A stretch of DNA of 64,000 bases from Heliocidaris erythrogramma (GCA_025617745.1 CM046868.1:24109608-24173607); one strand, 5' to 3'; counted from the first letter of the stretch, positions 9,627 through 21,366 are shown. Translations and numbers: made by a program. The notes: generated by a model from the sequence alone, not told the origin.

Positions 9627-12600
9627 GTACGCCCTCAACATTGTAGTGGAAGAATTGAAAGACCCTTACAAGTAAGAATTCATCAAATTTGAAAAGGAAA
9701 ATAAATTTCTGTAGTCGCAAGATGTTGTATTATCTCCTTTATACAATTATCTCAAACATAAAAACGAAAATATCTTTTTGAAATATCTTTACGTGCATGA
9801 CGCATGTAGAAAAAAAACCCGGAAATTTCAGCATGATTGATTTTCTTTATTCATATATAACCATGAAGTGCATTGTATTGTTAAACATCTTTTATTTATT
9901 CCAAATTTATTTTCTCCAAAGAGATTGATTTATCGACATTTTTATTCATGATATTAGAGGATGAAACTACGATTTCGTGAATAGCTCTGTTAACGAGGAT
10001 TACTAAATGCCAAAGAATACTGTGAAATCGATTGCAAGATTCGGTAGCAATTATTTATCTATTTCTGGCCATATCTTACCATTTACAGCTCACGCGTTGT
10101 AACCATAATCATGTCTACTTGTGATAAGCCTTTCAGAAAGAATTTCCGAGCCAAAATCGACCAAAGTTGAAGGAGCAAAAAGTTGAATTATTCTTGACGC
10201 TCGTCTTTTCTTTTTAAGGATCAGAGTTTAATGCGATAACATTGCCATGATACGTCGATCGTTTAGAAAATGTGGAGATAATATAGATAATGTGTATGTA
10301 TGTTAGGATTATTTGTTCCGTATATATCTTTTTGTTACACCCATCACGAATAATCCATGGTCATGCATTTTCTTCCATATCATTACTAGCTATAGCCCTA
10401 CTTCGCAAGGTCGCGGAGATCAATGTATGCGATATTGTACAATATTGTTACTGTCCTTAAGATAGGCTTGTATATATATAATGAGTCACTGACACAATTT
10501 TTTTTACTTATGTTGCATACAGTGATTGTAACCATATCACAGAGTTTATCGCCTATGTTATATACAATGATATGATTTATGACCCAATTTTGCCACAACT
10601 AAAAAAATCATACATTTATACATAAAGAGTATTATAATATAAATATATATATATATATGTATTAATTTTGTTGCAAATTTCAATTCTTTTAATTCTATAC
10701 TACATGTATTTGCCTCAATAATGACATTTTGCCAACTAGGGTATACTCTTACTTGAAAATGGGGTGAAAATTCAGAGCGAAATGACACTTGTCATGAAAG
10801 AAAAAGAAAGAGGGAGAGTTAGAATGATTTTAGTGGATTTTAAAGATCAGAAAGAGGACAATTTCTCCAAATAGGGAGGATAAATGTTTGATGTACACTT
10901 TTGCGGCTATTGAAAATAATTTCAAGAGTGCCTTTCAAGATTCCAAACAGATTCCAAGTACTTTTTAAATCAGAATTATATACAACAAATTCTCCATGGA
11001 ACATTACTAAAATTGTAATTAAGGATAGATCATTATCAAGTACATTCTATCAGACAATTACCTATTTATAGTTATCCGAGGGGTACTTTGGGTAATTTTA
11101 GGTGTTTTGGAGGATATCTTAGGGTATACTCAGGATGGGGGTTGAGGGCTGGCAGTTGCCGTGGTGCTAGCTAGTCCAGAGTAGATCATCTGGATACAAT
11201 AAAATGAGACTTATATACTACCGTTTGAAAGAACATTACCTTGCACTCAGCATTTTCATCTGCAGTTTGGTAAGATACACAATGACGGTTCGTTGTAATA
11301 GCGGAATTGTTGCAAATGATATGAATTTTTCTTAAACGCTCAACAGAAACCTACCTCGTGCAATCGTCATCACCATCGTCACTGTGACCATTATCTATGT
11401 TCTTACAAACATCGCCTACTTCGCTGCTCTATCACCAGAGGAACTCCTAGCTTCAAATGCTGTCGCAGTGGTCAGTATATAATACAAATTAATGTATAGG
11501 AATATAGAGGCAGAGCTATAGTAGGCCTAAGTGGGGTTTTTATACCCCCGCCAAACGAAGTTTGAAGGGAGTAGATGTACAGTATAAAGGAATCAGCGTA
11601 CGGTCGGGCGGTCGCTCCGTTGCAAATCTTGCGTATCGAATTACATGTACTTCCTCATTTATCGAACATTGCTCATGAAATTAGGCACACACATTGTTCT
11701 TGTGGTAAAGATGTGCAAGACATACATGTATTGTTTCAATGTGTGGCAAATGCGTTGCCATGGTAACGACATATGGCAATAAAACGGGAAAATGTTGCAA
11801 ATCAAACGACTTCCTCATTTTTGGAGCAATGCTCAGGAAATTTGGCACACACATTGGGGCGGAGGTATTAATCACCGTCAGTGAGTGATATTGTAGCTTT
11901 AGTGGGCAAGCAAAGAAAAAAGTTTTCATTTTTTTGTGTGTGTGCATGCTGGGATGATCATAGGAAAAATCGGGTATATTGTACAATTTTTCTTCAGTTA
12001 TTTTTAAAGGAGCATATAACCGTTATTAATAGTAGACATAGTTATTTTTGGCAGAAAACTTCGGTAACATTTCTAAAATATTAGTGTATTTTGACTGGTA
12101 TTAATTCTTTGCGTTCTCTTTTGACAGACATATGGGGCCAAAGTATTGGGAAGCTTTGCCTGGATCATGCCTGTATCTGTGGCTCTCTCCACTTTCGGTG
12201 CGGCTAATGGAAATATACTGACCAGCTCACGGTAAGATTATTGATGCTACCAAATTGGGCTATTTGTGTAGCCCCCTACAACCCCTACCTTTTCCTCCTC
12301 CTCCTCCCCCTCCCCCCCCCCCCCCCCTTCCTCCTCCTCCTCCTCCTTTTCCTCCTCCGCCCCTCCTCCCCCTCCCTCCTCCCCCTCCCCCTCTTCCTTC
12401 TCTCCCCCTCTTCCTCCTCCTCCCCCTCTTCCTCCTCCTCCCCTCCCCTCCTCCTCCTCCGACCCTCCCCCTCCTCCCCTTCCTCCTCCCCTCCTCCCCT
12501 CCTCCTTCTCCCCCTCTTCCTCCTCCTCCTCCCCTTCCTCCTCCTCCTCCTCCTCCCCTTCCTCCTCCTCCCCCTCCCCTCCTCTTCCTCCTCCTCCCCT

Positions 12601-15600
12601 CCTCCTCTTCTTCTTTTTCCTCTTCCTCTTCCTCTTCCTCCTCTTCCTTTTCTTCCTCTTCCTCCTCCTCCTCCCCCTCCCCCTCTCCCCCTCCTCCTCC
12701 CCCTCCTCCTCCCCCTCCTCCTCCCCCTCCTCCTCCCCCTCCTCCTCCTCTTCTTCCTCTTCTTGCTCTTCCTCTTGCTCTTCCTCTTCCTCCTCCTCTT
12801 GCTCTTCCTCTTCCTCTTCCTCTTCCTCTTCCTCTTCCTCTTCATCCTCTTCTTCCTCTTCTTCTTCTACTACTATTTCTAACTATAATTACTACTACTA
12901 CTACTACTACTACAACTACTACCACTTCTACATGTACAACTACTATTAATAATAACAATGCTAATGATGTGGATAATAATAATAATTATCATTCTTATTT
13001 TCCACTTGGTTCTTTTGCTCAATATCAAAAGAATATCTGAGAACTTTTTTATTGAGGTGCCTAATTTTGAAACTGCTACCTTTAGACAAATTTTTAATCT
13101 CTTCTTGATTTTGCTTATGTTTGATAATTGCAAAGATTTCGTTCCAAAGTTCCAGAGTTTGGGCAAATTGGGCTTATCTCGAAAGGGTGCGGTGCGGGCG
13201 CGGCGCGGTGGGGAGCGTTCAACGCACCCTTTCGAGAAAAGCCCCCCCCCCCTTGTCTCGAAAGGGTGCGTTGAGAACGGAGTGGCGCGTTAACGCACCC
13301 TTTCGAGACAAGCGGGGGGGGGGCTTTTCTCGAAAGGGTGCGTTAACTAGTCTTCCACATCAGTCGTTTATAATCGAATTTAAGGAATAGAAATTCCTAC
13401 ACCATTGACGTAAACTAGTCTTACACATCAGTCTTTTAAATTGAAATAATCAAAATTGAAGGTACAGATTGAAAATTAAATAAAACTAATTTTTACGTAG
13501 ACTTCCAGATCAGTCGTTTATAATGAATTAAAGTAGTGAAAATATTGACGCAAAATAAAAAAATAAAAATCAAATAATTTACTTAAATATTTAAAAATAT
13601 AAAGCGCTTTACCTAAAGTCTTGCATATCAGTTTTTTTTTTCGTTAAAATGAAAAATAATGATCCATATCTGTCTGTGTATGGAATTCATTTTTTAAGTA
13701 AACTAATCTAACTGCATAAGTTATTAAAAAAATGAAATTACAAATAAAAATTAATTGCCATTTTTACTTCTTTGTAAACAATTTTTAGGCATTACTCCCA
13801 GCGTTAAAGATCTTATGCTCGATCTGTAATTAAAATCACAAGTCAGAAAAAATTGTAACCAGCGGGATTCGAACCTGTCATCTACCGCTTGCCGGGCAGC
13901 GACTTAACCACCAGGCTATTCTGGTTCACGGCCAAGTCACGATGAACTGGAATCAAATACCCAAGATCCTCTTCTTTCTGACTCGGTGCCCGGCAAGCAG
14001 TAGATGACAGGTTCGAATCCGGCATGGTTTCAAATTTCACATAGAAAGATATGGATCATTATTTTTCATTTTAACCAAAAAAAAGACTGATATGCAAGAC
14101 TTTAGGTAAAGCGCTTTACATTTTTAAATATTTAAGTAAATTATTTGATTTTTTAATTTTTTTTATTTTGCGTCAATATTTTCACTATTTTAATTCATTA
14201 TAAACGACTGATCTGGAAGTCTATGTAAAAATTAGTTTTATTTAATTTTCAATCTGTACCTTCAATTTTGATTATTTCAATTTAAAAGACTGATGTGTAA
14301 GACTAGTTTACGTCAATGGTGTAGGAATTTCTATTCCTTAAATTCGATTATAAACGACTGATGTGGAAGACTAGTTAACGCACCCTTTCGAGAAAGCCCC
14401 CCCCCCCGCTTGTCTCGAAAGGGTGCGTTGAACGCTCCCCACCGCGCCGCACCGCACCCTTTCGAGATAAGCCGGCAAATTGTATACCACAGACTAATGC
14501 TTGCTCCTACTAGTTTTTACAAGAGATAGAGCTTACGTATAAGACAAAGTCGCTCACAATAAAAAATCTAACATTTGCAATATTTTTTTTCTCTACAGAT
14601 TATTCTTTGTAGGTGCTCGTGAGAAGCATCTTCCCGACATCCTATCCATGATCAACATTGAGAGAAATACACCTGTGCCATCATTATTATTTACAGTAAG
14701 TTTTTTTTAAGAGAAGACACTGGATGTCACTAGAATATTTTGAATAAGAAAAAGAAAGGTTGTTGGAATTAATTCCATGATCAACAACAAAAGAAAAAGC
14801 CTGTCATATTAACCATTAGTTTTCAGCTTTCCAAATATAGCGCTATACCATGCACATGTTTATCAACTTTCCTAAATATAAAGCCATTGTAAAATTGTCT
14901 TTAGCAAAATTTTCTGGATCACTTTGGACATCGAACATGAATCATAGGGAATGAATCAAAATCGTGTTATATGTAACTATAAGAATGTAGTTAGATTAGG
15001 ATGATGATCAGTTCAATATTTTTTTTAAGGGGATACACCCTAAACAATACATATATATAAACAGTAATTGCAACTTCAAAAAAGACCCCAAAAACTAAAC
15101 AAAGAAGGGTGTCCTTACATAATAGAGTATGAGAACATGATACATGTTACATAATTATAGTTCATGTCTTTCTGTAGGTTGTTTGTCAGCCCAAGTATCA
15201 TGTGTATATTTCAGAAGAACACTAACAGAAATCTTTCGCATTTACTGAATATGTATACTCTGATATGATAACAATGCATGACGATGTCAACTCTTTGGTT
15301 ATTTGCTATCATCCTATCAATTGTTAGCCCTTTATGATCACTGACAAACCTGCCACATAATTACTTTGAATATATTTGTATTAGTTTAGGGATTCAAAAA
15401 GTGGGTTTTGATATGCCAGCATTGGGGTACTGACACATTGCTGCATTCATATATCTATCCTCTATCAATATTCTTAACTAGGGTAAAGTGATCTTTGTTT
15501 TTCTCAAGTGGATAATGTGAAAGGATATATATTATTGATGTTGCTATAGACGACAGAGGGAATTGGCTGGGTATTATCTCCGAATTTCTGGGCAAAATCG

Positions 15601-17486
15601 CCCAAAGCAACATCACAGTCCGCAACAACAAAACAGAAAATAATCAACTGTTAGTGTAACTTTTAGACAATGTTTTTTTTTTCATGATACAATCCCATGA
15701 TCAATACTCGATTTCATGTCCTAGTTTTATTTGTTCTTTTCATCTTATTGACAGTCTTTACTAACCATCTTATACTCGTTGGCTGGGGATGTCTTTACCA
15801 TTATCAACTACTTCAACTTCGTGACATGGTTCAGCAGTGGTCTGGCCGTAGCTGGTCTAATCTGGTTGCGATACAAGGAGCCTGATAGACCCAGACCATA
15901 CAAGGTAAGACTGACAGGGAAATGGTATATTATATTGGACATGGTATGTGATAAGATGCTCCATCGATGTATATCAAGTTTCAGGATTTTTTGTCGCTCC
16001 ATGGCTGAGATTGGGGCTGGGAGTGATCCCGCCCTTCCCCAGCCGAGAAAGCACTAAAATAAGCTAGGATCTTTAGGCTCAGTCATTTTTAATTTTTATT
16101 AGTTGATATTGAATTCCTCATAATAGATGGTGTAATCCAAGTCCTGAGTTAAATAGGAAATTGAAAGAGAATTTAGCATGAACAGCATCTTAAAAGTTGA
16201 ATCGCTATAAAATATTTATATTAGAAGTTTCCATATTCAAGAGAAATTCCTACTTATGTTCACTGTTAAAAAAAAAGACCTTGGTAATACATCTATATAT
16301 TTTTTTTATATTATGTGCAATTCTTGGTATCATTCTTTCTTGGAAGAGATTCAAATTAAAAACTGAATAATGGAAAGTAAACAATGTTATAGATGTATTG
16401 AACATGTCACGTGTGCATATTTTTGCAGTCTCCTGTTGAAGGTCTGATACATTGAATACACCAGGGCTGTGTTTAAAACATAAAAATTATGTTATCAATG
16501 ACAAGTTGCAATAATTGATGTAAGCTACTGAAATCGGTGCATTTGGTTGACTGTGAGCAATTTTCTTTGCAGAATTTGGGCTCTTGTTATTGACAACTAG
16601 TTTATGAATCAGGGCCCGGTTGTTTTTCTCTGTTGGCTGTTTATACATGTATCAAACACTGGTCATCGTAGCAGACATTCATTCTCCCTTTCTTTGTATC
16701 TGTTTTTCTTGACCCGATAGGTAAACATTTTTCTTCCAATCATCTTCGTCATCGCCTGCGTCTTCCTCATCGTCGTGGGCACCATCGCAGCCCCGATCGA
16801 CACCGTCATCGGATTTGCCATCATGTGCACGGGAATCCCAGTCTACTTCTTCATCGTGAGACCCAAGAAGAAACCTGAGATCATTGTCAAAGCCCATGGT
16901 AGGTGGTTGTCAGCGGTGGATTCAGGAGGCACAGCCGGCCCATACCCCCTAATGAAAACAAAGAAGAATGTTCTCCCCGCCCCATTTGTGTTAGTGCAAA
17001 TTATCTTACCTATCTCTGTATGTATAATACTACTCACATAAATGAACATATCAATAGCCATATGATAATTACAAATGTGCATGGAAAAGGAGAGCACCCC
17101 CCCCCCCCTAAAAAAAAGAAGAAATCACTCTGACTTTAGTCTTACTTTACCAGGGTGGCTTCATCGGTGATTTCAACACTGGTTTTCAAGAAGGCCCTGC
17201 AAAATGACAAACATAACATTATAATACTAGATATGAACATTATAAAAAATCATGATCAAACAAAACAGTCAAGATGAAATTCCAATACCTTGGGTTTCTC
17301 CTAGAAGGAAAATACACGTCACAGAGTTTATCCCTCCCCTGTTTTTTTCAAGGAGTGCAGGGGATTTGATGAGGAGGATAGAAAATACTATACGTTAATA
17401 TTCTCTATTTTCTATCTGTTCTCTCCGCAGATTTCATTACCCACTGGTTGCAAAAACTGATGCTTGTTGTTGCGGAAGTAAGATAG
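9627..17486 (+). CDS. SLC7-family light-chain amino-acid transporter, C-terminal exons
   Basis: Seven exons: 9627-9671, 11347-11470, 12128-12231, 14599-14695, 15755-15904, 16721-16898 and 17431-17486 (TAG at 17484). All have GT donors and AG acceptors, and the phases fit, giving 250 residues. The first exon starts in a split Trp codon and reads [15 protein letters not shown], matching the LNxVxEEL.DP.KNLPRAI segment of LAT/y+LAT transporters; then [20 protein letters not shown] (TM7), SWxxPV-like and [18 protein letters not shown] (TM8), TPVPSLLFT (TM9), [20 protein letters not shown] (TM10) with LERP-like DRPRPYK, and PVYFF (TM12). These proteins exchange neutral or cationic amino acids at the plasma membrane as partners of an SLC3 heavy chain. 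The cytosolic tail is short ([14 protein letters not shown]). It resembles SLC7A5-A8 more than SLC7A9, but the exact paralogue is not resolved. Exons for roughly the first half of the protein were not found upstream and may lie beyond the left edge. Confidence 0.93.
10640..10662. repeat. (TA)n microsatellite in SLC7 intron
   Basis: Short AT-dinucleotide run. The rest of the intron 9672-11346 holds nothing I recognise. Confidence 0.8.
11543..11867. mobile_element. MITE with TACCCCCGCC termini
   Basis: TACCCCCGCC at the left and GGCGGAGGTA at the right form imperfect inverted ends, with TA on each side. About 50 bp (CTTCCTCATTT...GGCACACACATTG) is directly repeated inside, at about 11651 and 11810. 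Lies in the intron after SLC7 exon 11347-11470. Confidence 0.65.
12285..12870. repeat. ~590-bp polypyrimidine tract (CCT/CTT)n
   Basis: Almost pure pyrimidine on the + strand, mixed CCT, CCCCT and CTT units, followed by (ACT)n to about 12935. It lies within 60 bp downstream of the SLC7 exon ending at 12231. Long Pro/Leu/Ser and Arg/Gly/Glu open frames here are by-products. Could form triplex or, on the purine strand, G-quadruplex structures (inference). Confidence 0.95.
13166..14480. mobile_element. 1.3-kb foldback element in SLC7 intron
   Basis: The left arm (13166-13672) and right arm (14044-14480) are long inverted repeats, extending to the GC-rich outer part with GGTGCGGTGCG / CGCACCGCACC and inward through AT-rich sequence (AAAGCGCTTTAC). 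The centre, 13673-14043, holds further mirrored blocks including a tRNA-like sequence. TCTCGAAAGGGTGCG occurs eight times in alternating orientation in the outer parts. The left arm carries an extra internal inverted segment and a unique ~170-bp stretch absent from the right arm. No coding capacity. It sits between SLC7 exons 12128-12231 and 14599-14695. Confidence 0.88.
13857..13926 (-). tRNA. tRNA-like module in the foldback loop (probably pseudo/SINE-derived)
   Basis: Read on the - strand: AACCAG pairs with CTGGTT as an acceptor stem; TAGCCTGGTGGTTAAG resembles an A box; GGTTCGAATCC is a perfect B box; CTGCC...GGTAG can form an anticodon stem, but with an 8-base loop, so no anticodon is assigned. 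A partial mirrored copy (GCCCGGCAAG...GGTTCGAATCC) is on the + strand at about 13986-14020. Most likely a tRNA-derived pol III promoter remnant rather than a working tRNA gene. Confidence 0.5.
14696..15754 (+). other. SLC7 intron without recognised features
   Basis: AT-rich intron with no ORF or clear repeat; it ends in TTTATTGACAG-type acceptor sequence. Confidence 0.5.
16463..16617. mobile_element. Small MITE-like inverted repeat in SLC7 intron
   Basis: Ends GGGCTGTGTTTAAAAC and GAATCAGGGCCC with TTATCAATGACAAGTT mirrored by TTGTTATTGACAAC. Related in style to the GGGCC...TTTCATAAA elements at 38172, 43608 and 45345. Confidence 0.5.
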
Positions 17487-17639
17487 TCGCATGCGAACTT
17501 CAACTGCCCATACAACCAAAGCTCAGAAGGAAAGGATCAAGTTATTTTTTCAATATTTCAAATCGTCATACCAATAGGCCCAGTTTACAAGTGTATTCAC
17601 ATACCTTATAATGAAATATTACAGTCATTTTACAAGTTT

Positions 17640-17743
17640 AAGTGCCCCCCCCTTTACTCAATCCTGGATCCGCCCCTGACCCAAGTCGCTACTTTGAAAC
17701 TTGGTGTGCCCCCCAGTCATGAAATCCTGGATCCGCCACTGTA
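17640..17743. repeat. Paired CCTGGATCCGCC transposon ends
   Basis: ATCCTGGATCCGCCCCTG (17663) and ATCCTGGATCCGCCACTG (17726) are two copies, 63 bp apart, of a terminal sequence also seen reversed at 21178 (CAGGGGCGGATCTAG). These look like right-hand ends of small TIR elements; I see no matching left ends nearby. They fall in the likely 3' UTR or flank of the SLC7 gene; no convincing poly(A) signal was identified in 17487-18500. Confidence 0.5.
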
Positions 17744-17795
17744 TTGGATACTACTGTACCTAGAGCACTCGGAGGGGGGACCAGTCCAAGTACAT

Positions 17796-18126
17796 GTATC
17801 CCCCGAACCCGTCACCCATCCCCCATTTGAATCAATGTTGTGACTGAAATGGATGATCCGACAAAACTGTAGCCGGTAGAGCGCTCACAAGAAAACCTTT
17901 ACCATTTCTTTAAAAAATATGGTTACCATGGCAACCATTACTCCGCCCACACAAAAAACAATAGGCGTCTTCATCTTACCATAATGCACCTCCATGCGAA
18001 ATTTGAAGGTGATCCGACAAAACTGCAGCCAGTAGAGGCGCTCACAAGAAAATCTCTGCGGCGGACGCGGACGCGGCGCTACGATGCCAAATCCATAGTA
18101 TCCCCGAACACTAGTTCGGGGGATAC
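17796..18126. mobile_element. MITE with GTATCCCCCGAAC termini
   Basis: GTATCCCCCGAAC at the left and GTTCGGGGGATAC at the right are inverted ends. A ~42-bp block (GATCCGACAAAACTG.AGCC) is directly repeated at about 17855 and 18012. The middle, with GGTTACCATGGCAACCAT and ACTCCGCCCACAC, recurs at 24690-24781 where a gypsy element has inserted. Confidence 0.75.
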
Positions 18127-18511
18127 AATTACTTAGTTACTATCCATTTTCACTTTTTTATTAGTCGATGGCATGCGTGCATAGTAACGCCCTTCTGCCA
18201 GCCATACGTTGAAATTATGTTTCCTAACAAGAGTTTATTATGATGGAATGAAAATGATGTTTTGAAAGGACCAAGTTTATTGAGCACAAATTGTCTTAGG
18301 CGACAGAAAAAGAAACGTATAAAAGAAATATATACACTTTGATTAAATGATTCATGAGCATGCCTTCTTTCAAACTTTCCTCTCAATCGAGACAGGTCTG
18401 TTTATATATGCGACCGTGTCTTTTAGACTTTCACTCATATTCATATTTCACTGTCGTAGTTGGATCTTTAGAAAATTGATGATGCCAAAAAAAACGTGAC
18501 TAGTGACCAAT

Positions 18512-18694
18512 AGAGGGTTCTCACGGCAGCCATGCTGGAGGACATAATAAAATCCTGTGCATCAGACTATGAAAAGCCATTGTTGTCATGGTCTAGTGCA
18601 CAGGTTTGGATTGTTATGTCCTCCAGCATAGCTGCATCACAGAACTCCTAAAGACGTCTTTAGGAGTTCTGTGAGCTGCATCTGAGAACCCTCT
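18512..18694. mobile_element. Foldback MITE with a nested mini-palindrome
   Basis: AGAGGGTTCTCA at the left mirrors TGAGAACCCTCT at the right, and GCTGGAGGACATAA mirrors TTATGTCCTCCAGC. The right arm carries 44 extra bases: a perfect 38-bp palindrome (18637-18674, half-site TCACAGAACTCCTAAAGAC) bounded by direct GCTGCATC copies at 18631 and 18675. The left arm lacks it. Confidence 0.8.
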
Positions 18695-19068
18695 GTACAC
18701 AAATCACTGGTCAAAATGAATGATCAAGTTTCTTTATCGCATTGTGTGTGAGATGTATTTGTAACAGGCACGTAAACCTTAAAACTCTTGCCTTTCATTA
18801 GCATACGGTGTTGAGAAGGAAGCGTAAATGTAATGTACAGTTAAATGCTTTAATGGTTGTTATTGCTGTCATATTTCTTCCTCTTTTATGTGTACAACAT
18901 TTTAGGCATCAGGATCATTTTATTTTTAAGAAAAGATAAAAGAAAATGCATTTTTATGATGCAACTTGCAACTTTGCAGATGTATGTAAAACAAATATGT
19001 GTGATGTATGTTGAGGTCTTGACCTTTTTAAATTCATGAAACTCATTGAAAATCTGTAGCGTCACTGT

Positions 19069-19218
19069 CTTGAGGAACTTTGATGAATTTTTATTAGTGG
19101 CATTATCGATCATCGAAACAATTTATTTGTTTAACTTATTAGACTTGAGGAACTTTGATTAATTTTTATTAGTGGCATTATCGATCATCGAAACAATTTA
19201 TTTGTTTAACTTATTAGA
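19069..19218. repeat. 75-bp tandem duplication
   Basis: Two adjacent 75-bp units (start CTTGAGGAACTTTGATGAAT; second unit has GATTAAT) differ at one visible base. Confidence 0.92.
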
Positions 19219-20450
19219 CTTATAAAGCATGCCTTTTTCTAGATTGCCTACATGTATGAGAAATGAGTTCCTATGTACGAATTATTATTCAATCACGTAC
19301 TTGTACGTCAAAATACTTCTTATCTTTGCCTGTTAGCGAAAGACATTCCATAAAATAGTGAATCATCAAATCAGGGTTGTATTAACTTAAAGGAATTGTT
19401 ACTCGAGCTAAATATTGATGCAAAACCAATGTCGAGTTTCAACTCTTCTGATACAACATATATAATATGTATTTAAGTCAATTGCCAAGAATAAACATAG
19501 TCTACTACATGTATATCTAATAGGAATGATATAAAGTGCTATATAATTTATTCCTTAATGCTCAGAAATATATTTTCTTAGTCACAATAGAAACATGTTG
19601 GCAAACTGCATCAAGATATTTATCTCGTTGATCAGATAAAGGCAACATAAGCGTATGTTAATGTATATAGAAGATATAAATGAGCACTGTTTTAAAGATG
19701 AGTTATCATGATTATAAATACCAAGGATATGCTTCATTAGGATCATATAGGCTTCATTTTGAAGGACTAATGTATTGGCTCGGAATTAAATGCAAATGAA
19801 ATACTCTATGTCGACTTGAGTTGTACATGCAACAAGTTCTGATGAAATTCTCATTAATTTGGATTCGTTCATAAGAATAAATAACAGTGAATATGAAATA
19901 AGATGAGCTTTGTAGCTTTGCGTGGTGGAACAATCAGAATGTGTGAAAGTTTGCCAAAGCACCATGTTAGGATAGGCCAGAGACTTTGCAGCATGCCCTT
20001 TGAAAACGCTGATACTACTCTTTTATAAAAGTTCTTTTCAGAACTCTTGCCGAAAGATTAACCAACAATTCTTCTCAGGGCTATCCTTACATAGTGCTTC
20101 CACAAACTTTCACGCATTCCAGTATGAAATTGTTGAATTTCTAGAGCTTCCAGATTGGACTAGAGTGCAATTACATTTGTAGCTGTATGTATAAGAATTT
20201 GAAAAAAAAAGAAACTTGTGAATATGAATAACAGAGAATAGTCCCATGTTTGTCCACATTCTCAAAGTATAGTATAGTATTGTACATGTATTGTAAAGTA
20301 TTCTTGATTCTAATTTTTCTCTACTAATGAACATACATTTTTTCAAAGACCAAGCAAATTCTAGGATGTTTTAATATTTCTTTTAAACTGACAATTTCAA
20401 TAAGTATACACCAATGAATTAATTAAAATTGAGAAATGCTTTAATTTATG
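19219..20450. other. AT-rich intergenic DNA
   Basis: No gene recognised. The block 19848-19952 is a ~105-bp duplicate of 23012-23119 in the same orientation (GGATTCGTTCATAAGAATAA...GTGGAACAATCAGAATGTG). Confidence 0.6.
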
Positions 20451-20870
20451 TCTACTCCATAACTATATTTCTCTTCTCCTTTTTGTAGCTCAGATGGTTT
20501 TTTCCTATATTATATGACTTATGTAACCAACGTTTATTATCGATAGTTTAATTATGTTTTTCTGTATATAGTTTTTCCGTTGAGTAAGTCTTGTTTTCAC
20601 ATTTATGTAATCTTCGCCTACTTTATAAAAATTTTATGTTTTATTTTGCTACTTTAGTACATTCTTATTACTTGTCGTACGTGTACGATATTCTTGTAGC
20701 CGTACTAATGTGTTTTCTTAGTGTATTTTTTAATCAGTTATTTAGGTAAGGACCCCATTGGAAATAAGCCATTTCGGCTTTCATGGGCTATCCTGTCATG
20801 GTACCTGGTTATGTTTGTATTGCAGTATACCTGACGAATAAAATCAAATCATCAAATCAAATCAAATCAT
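20451..20870 (+). repeat. 5'-truncated L2/CR1-like LINE 3' end
   Basis: Starts within the last codons (TCTACTCCATAACTATATTT) and matches 8099-8520 over its whole length with small differences, ending in ATCAAATC repeats. Confidence 0.92.
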
Positions 20871-20935
20871 GTTTTTGATGTTTATCAAAACATTCTTTCT
20901 TTTGATCTTTCGAAAGTAGGGAACTTTACTTCATT

Positions 20936-21100
20936 TCTGCATACTCACCTGTCAGTGTTTAACACTGATATTCACCCCACCCCACCCTCAAGACACTGGT
21001 AATTATCCCACATAATTTATTCCTGCTCCCGGGACGCTCTGCGTGCAACCCACAAAGGTCACCTCGCGACATACGTCCTACGCCACTTCGTATTTCACTA
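20936..21100. repeat. Repeat copy shared with 42080-42370
   Basis: GCATACTCACCTGTCAGTGT, the palindromic AGTGTTTAACACT, a CACCCCACCCCACCCT stretch, and GTCACCTCGCGAC are found in reverse complement at 42200-42345. Confidence 0.8.
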
Positions 21101-21177
21101 CTGCGCGCCCGTCTCATGAACACCGAGTTTTTAATAGGTCTGAATTTCATTAAATTTCACCTTTTCTTTGACCGTTC

Positions 21178-21366
21178 CAGGGGCGGATCTAGCTTTTTTC
21201 GAAAGGGGGGGGGGGTTGACCCAACGACGATGCGGAGCATCTTCCACAAGCTGCGTAGCGGCGATCCGATTTTTTTTGGTGCTTTTTTGAACTATTTTGA
21301 AGTGATGTTTTCCTGCATGGCATCTACTAATGGAGACCATAAAAAGCAGTCCATGATAACGTCTTT
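21178..21366. mobile_element. Probable TIR element, left end visible
   Basis: Begins CAGGGGCGGATCTAGC followed by a GGGGGGGGGG run, a common end of small DNA transposons. The right end was not located, so the extent is uncertain. Confidence 0.4.

Noticed and set aside
12241..13040. Long Pro/Leu/Ser-rich and Arg/Gly/Glu-rich ORFs on both strands
   Set aside because: They are translations of a polypyrimidine microsatellite inside an SLC7 intron, open in several frames at once.
15697..16057. Overlapping ORFs around the SLC7 exon 15755-15904
   Set aside because: One reads the exon in the wrong frame; the other extends the true frame into the intron past a GTAAGA donor.
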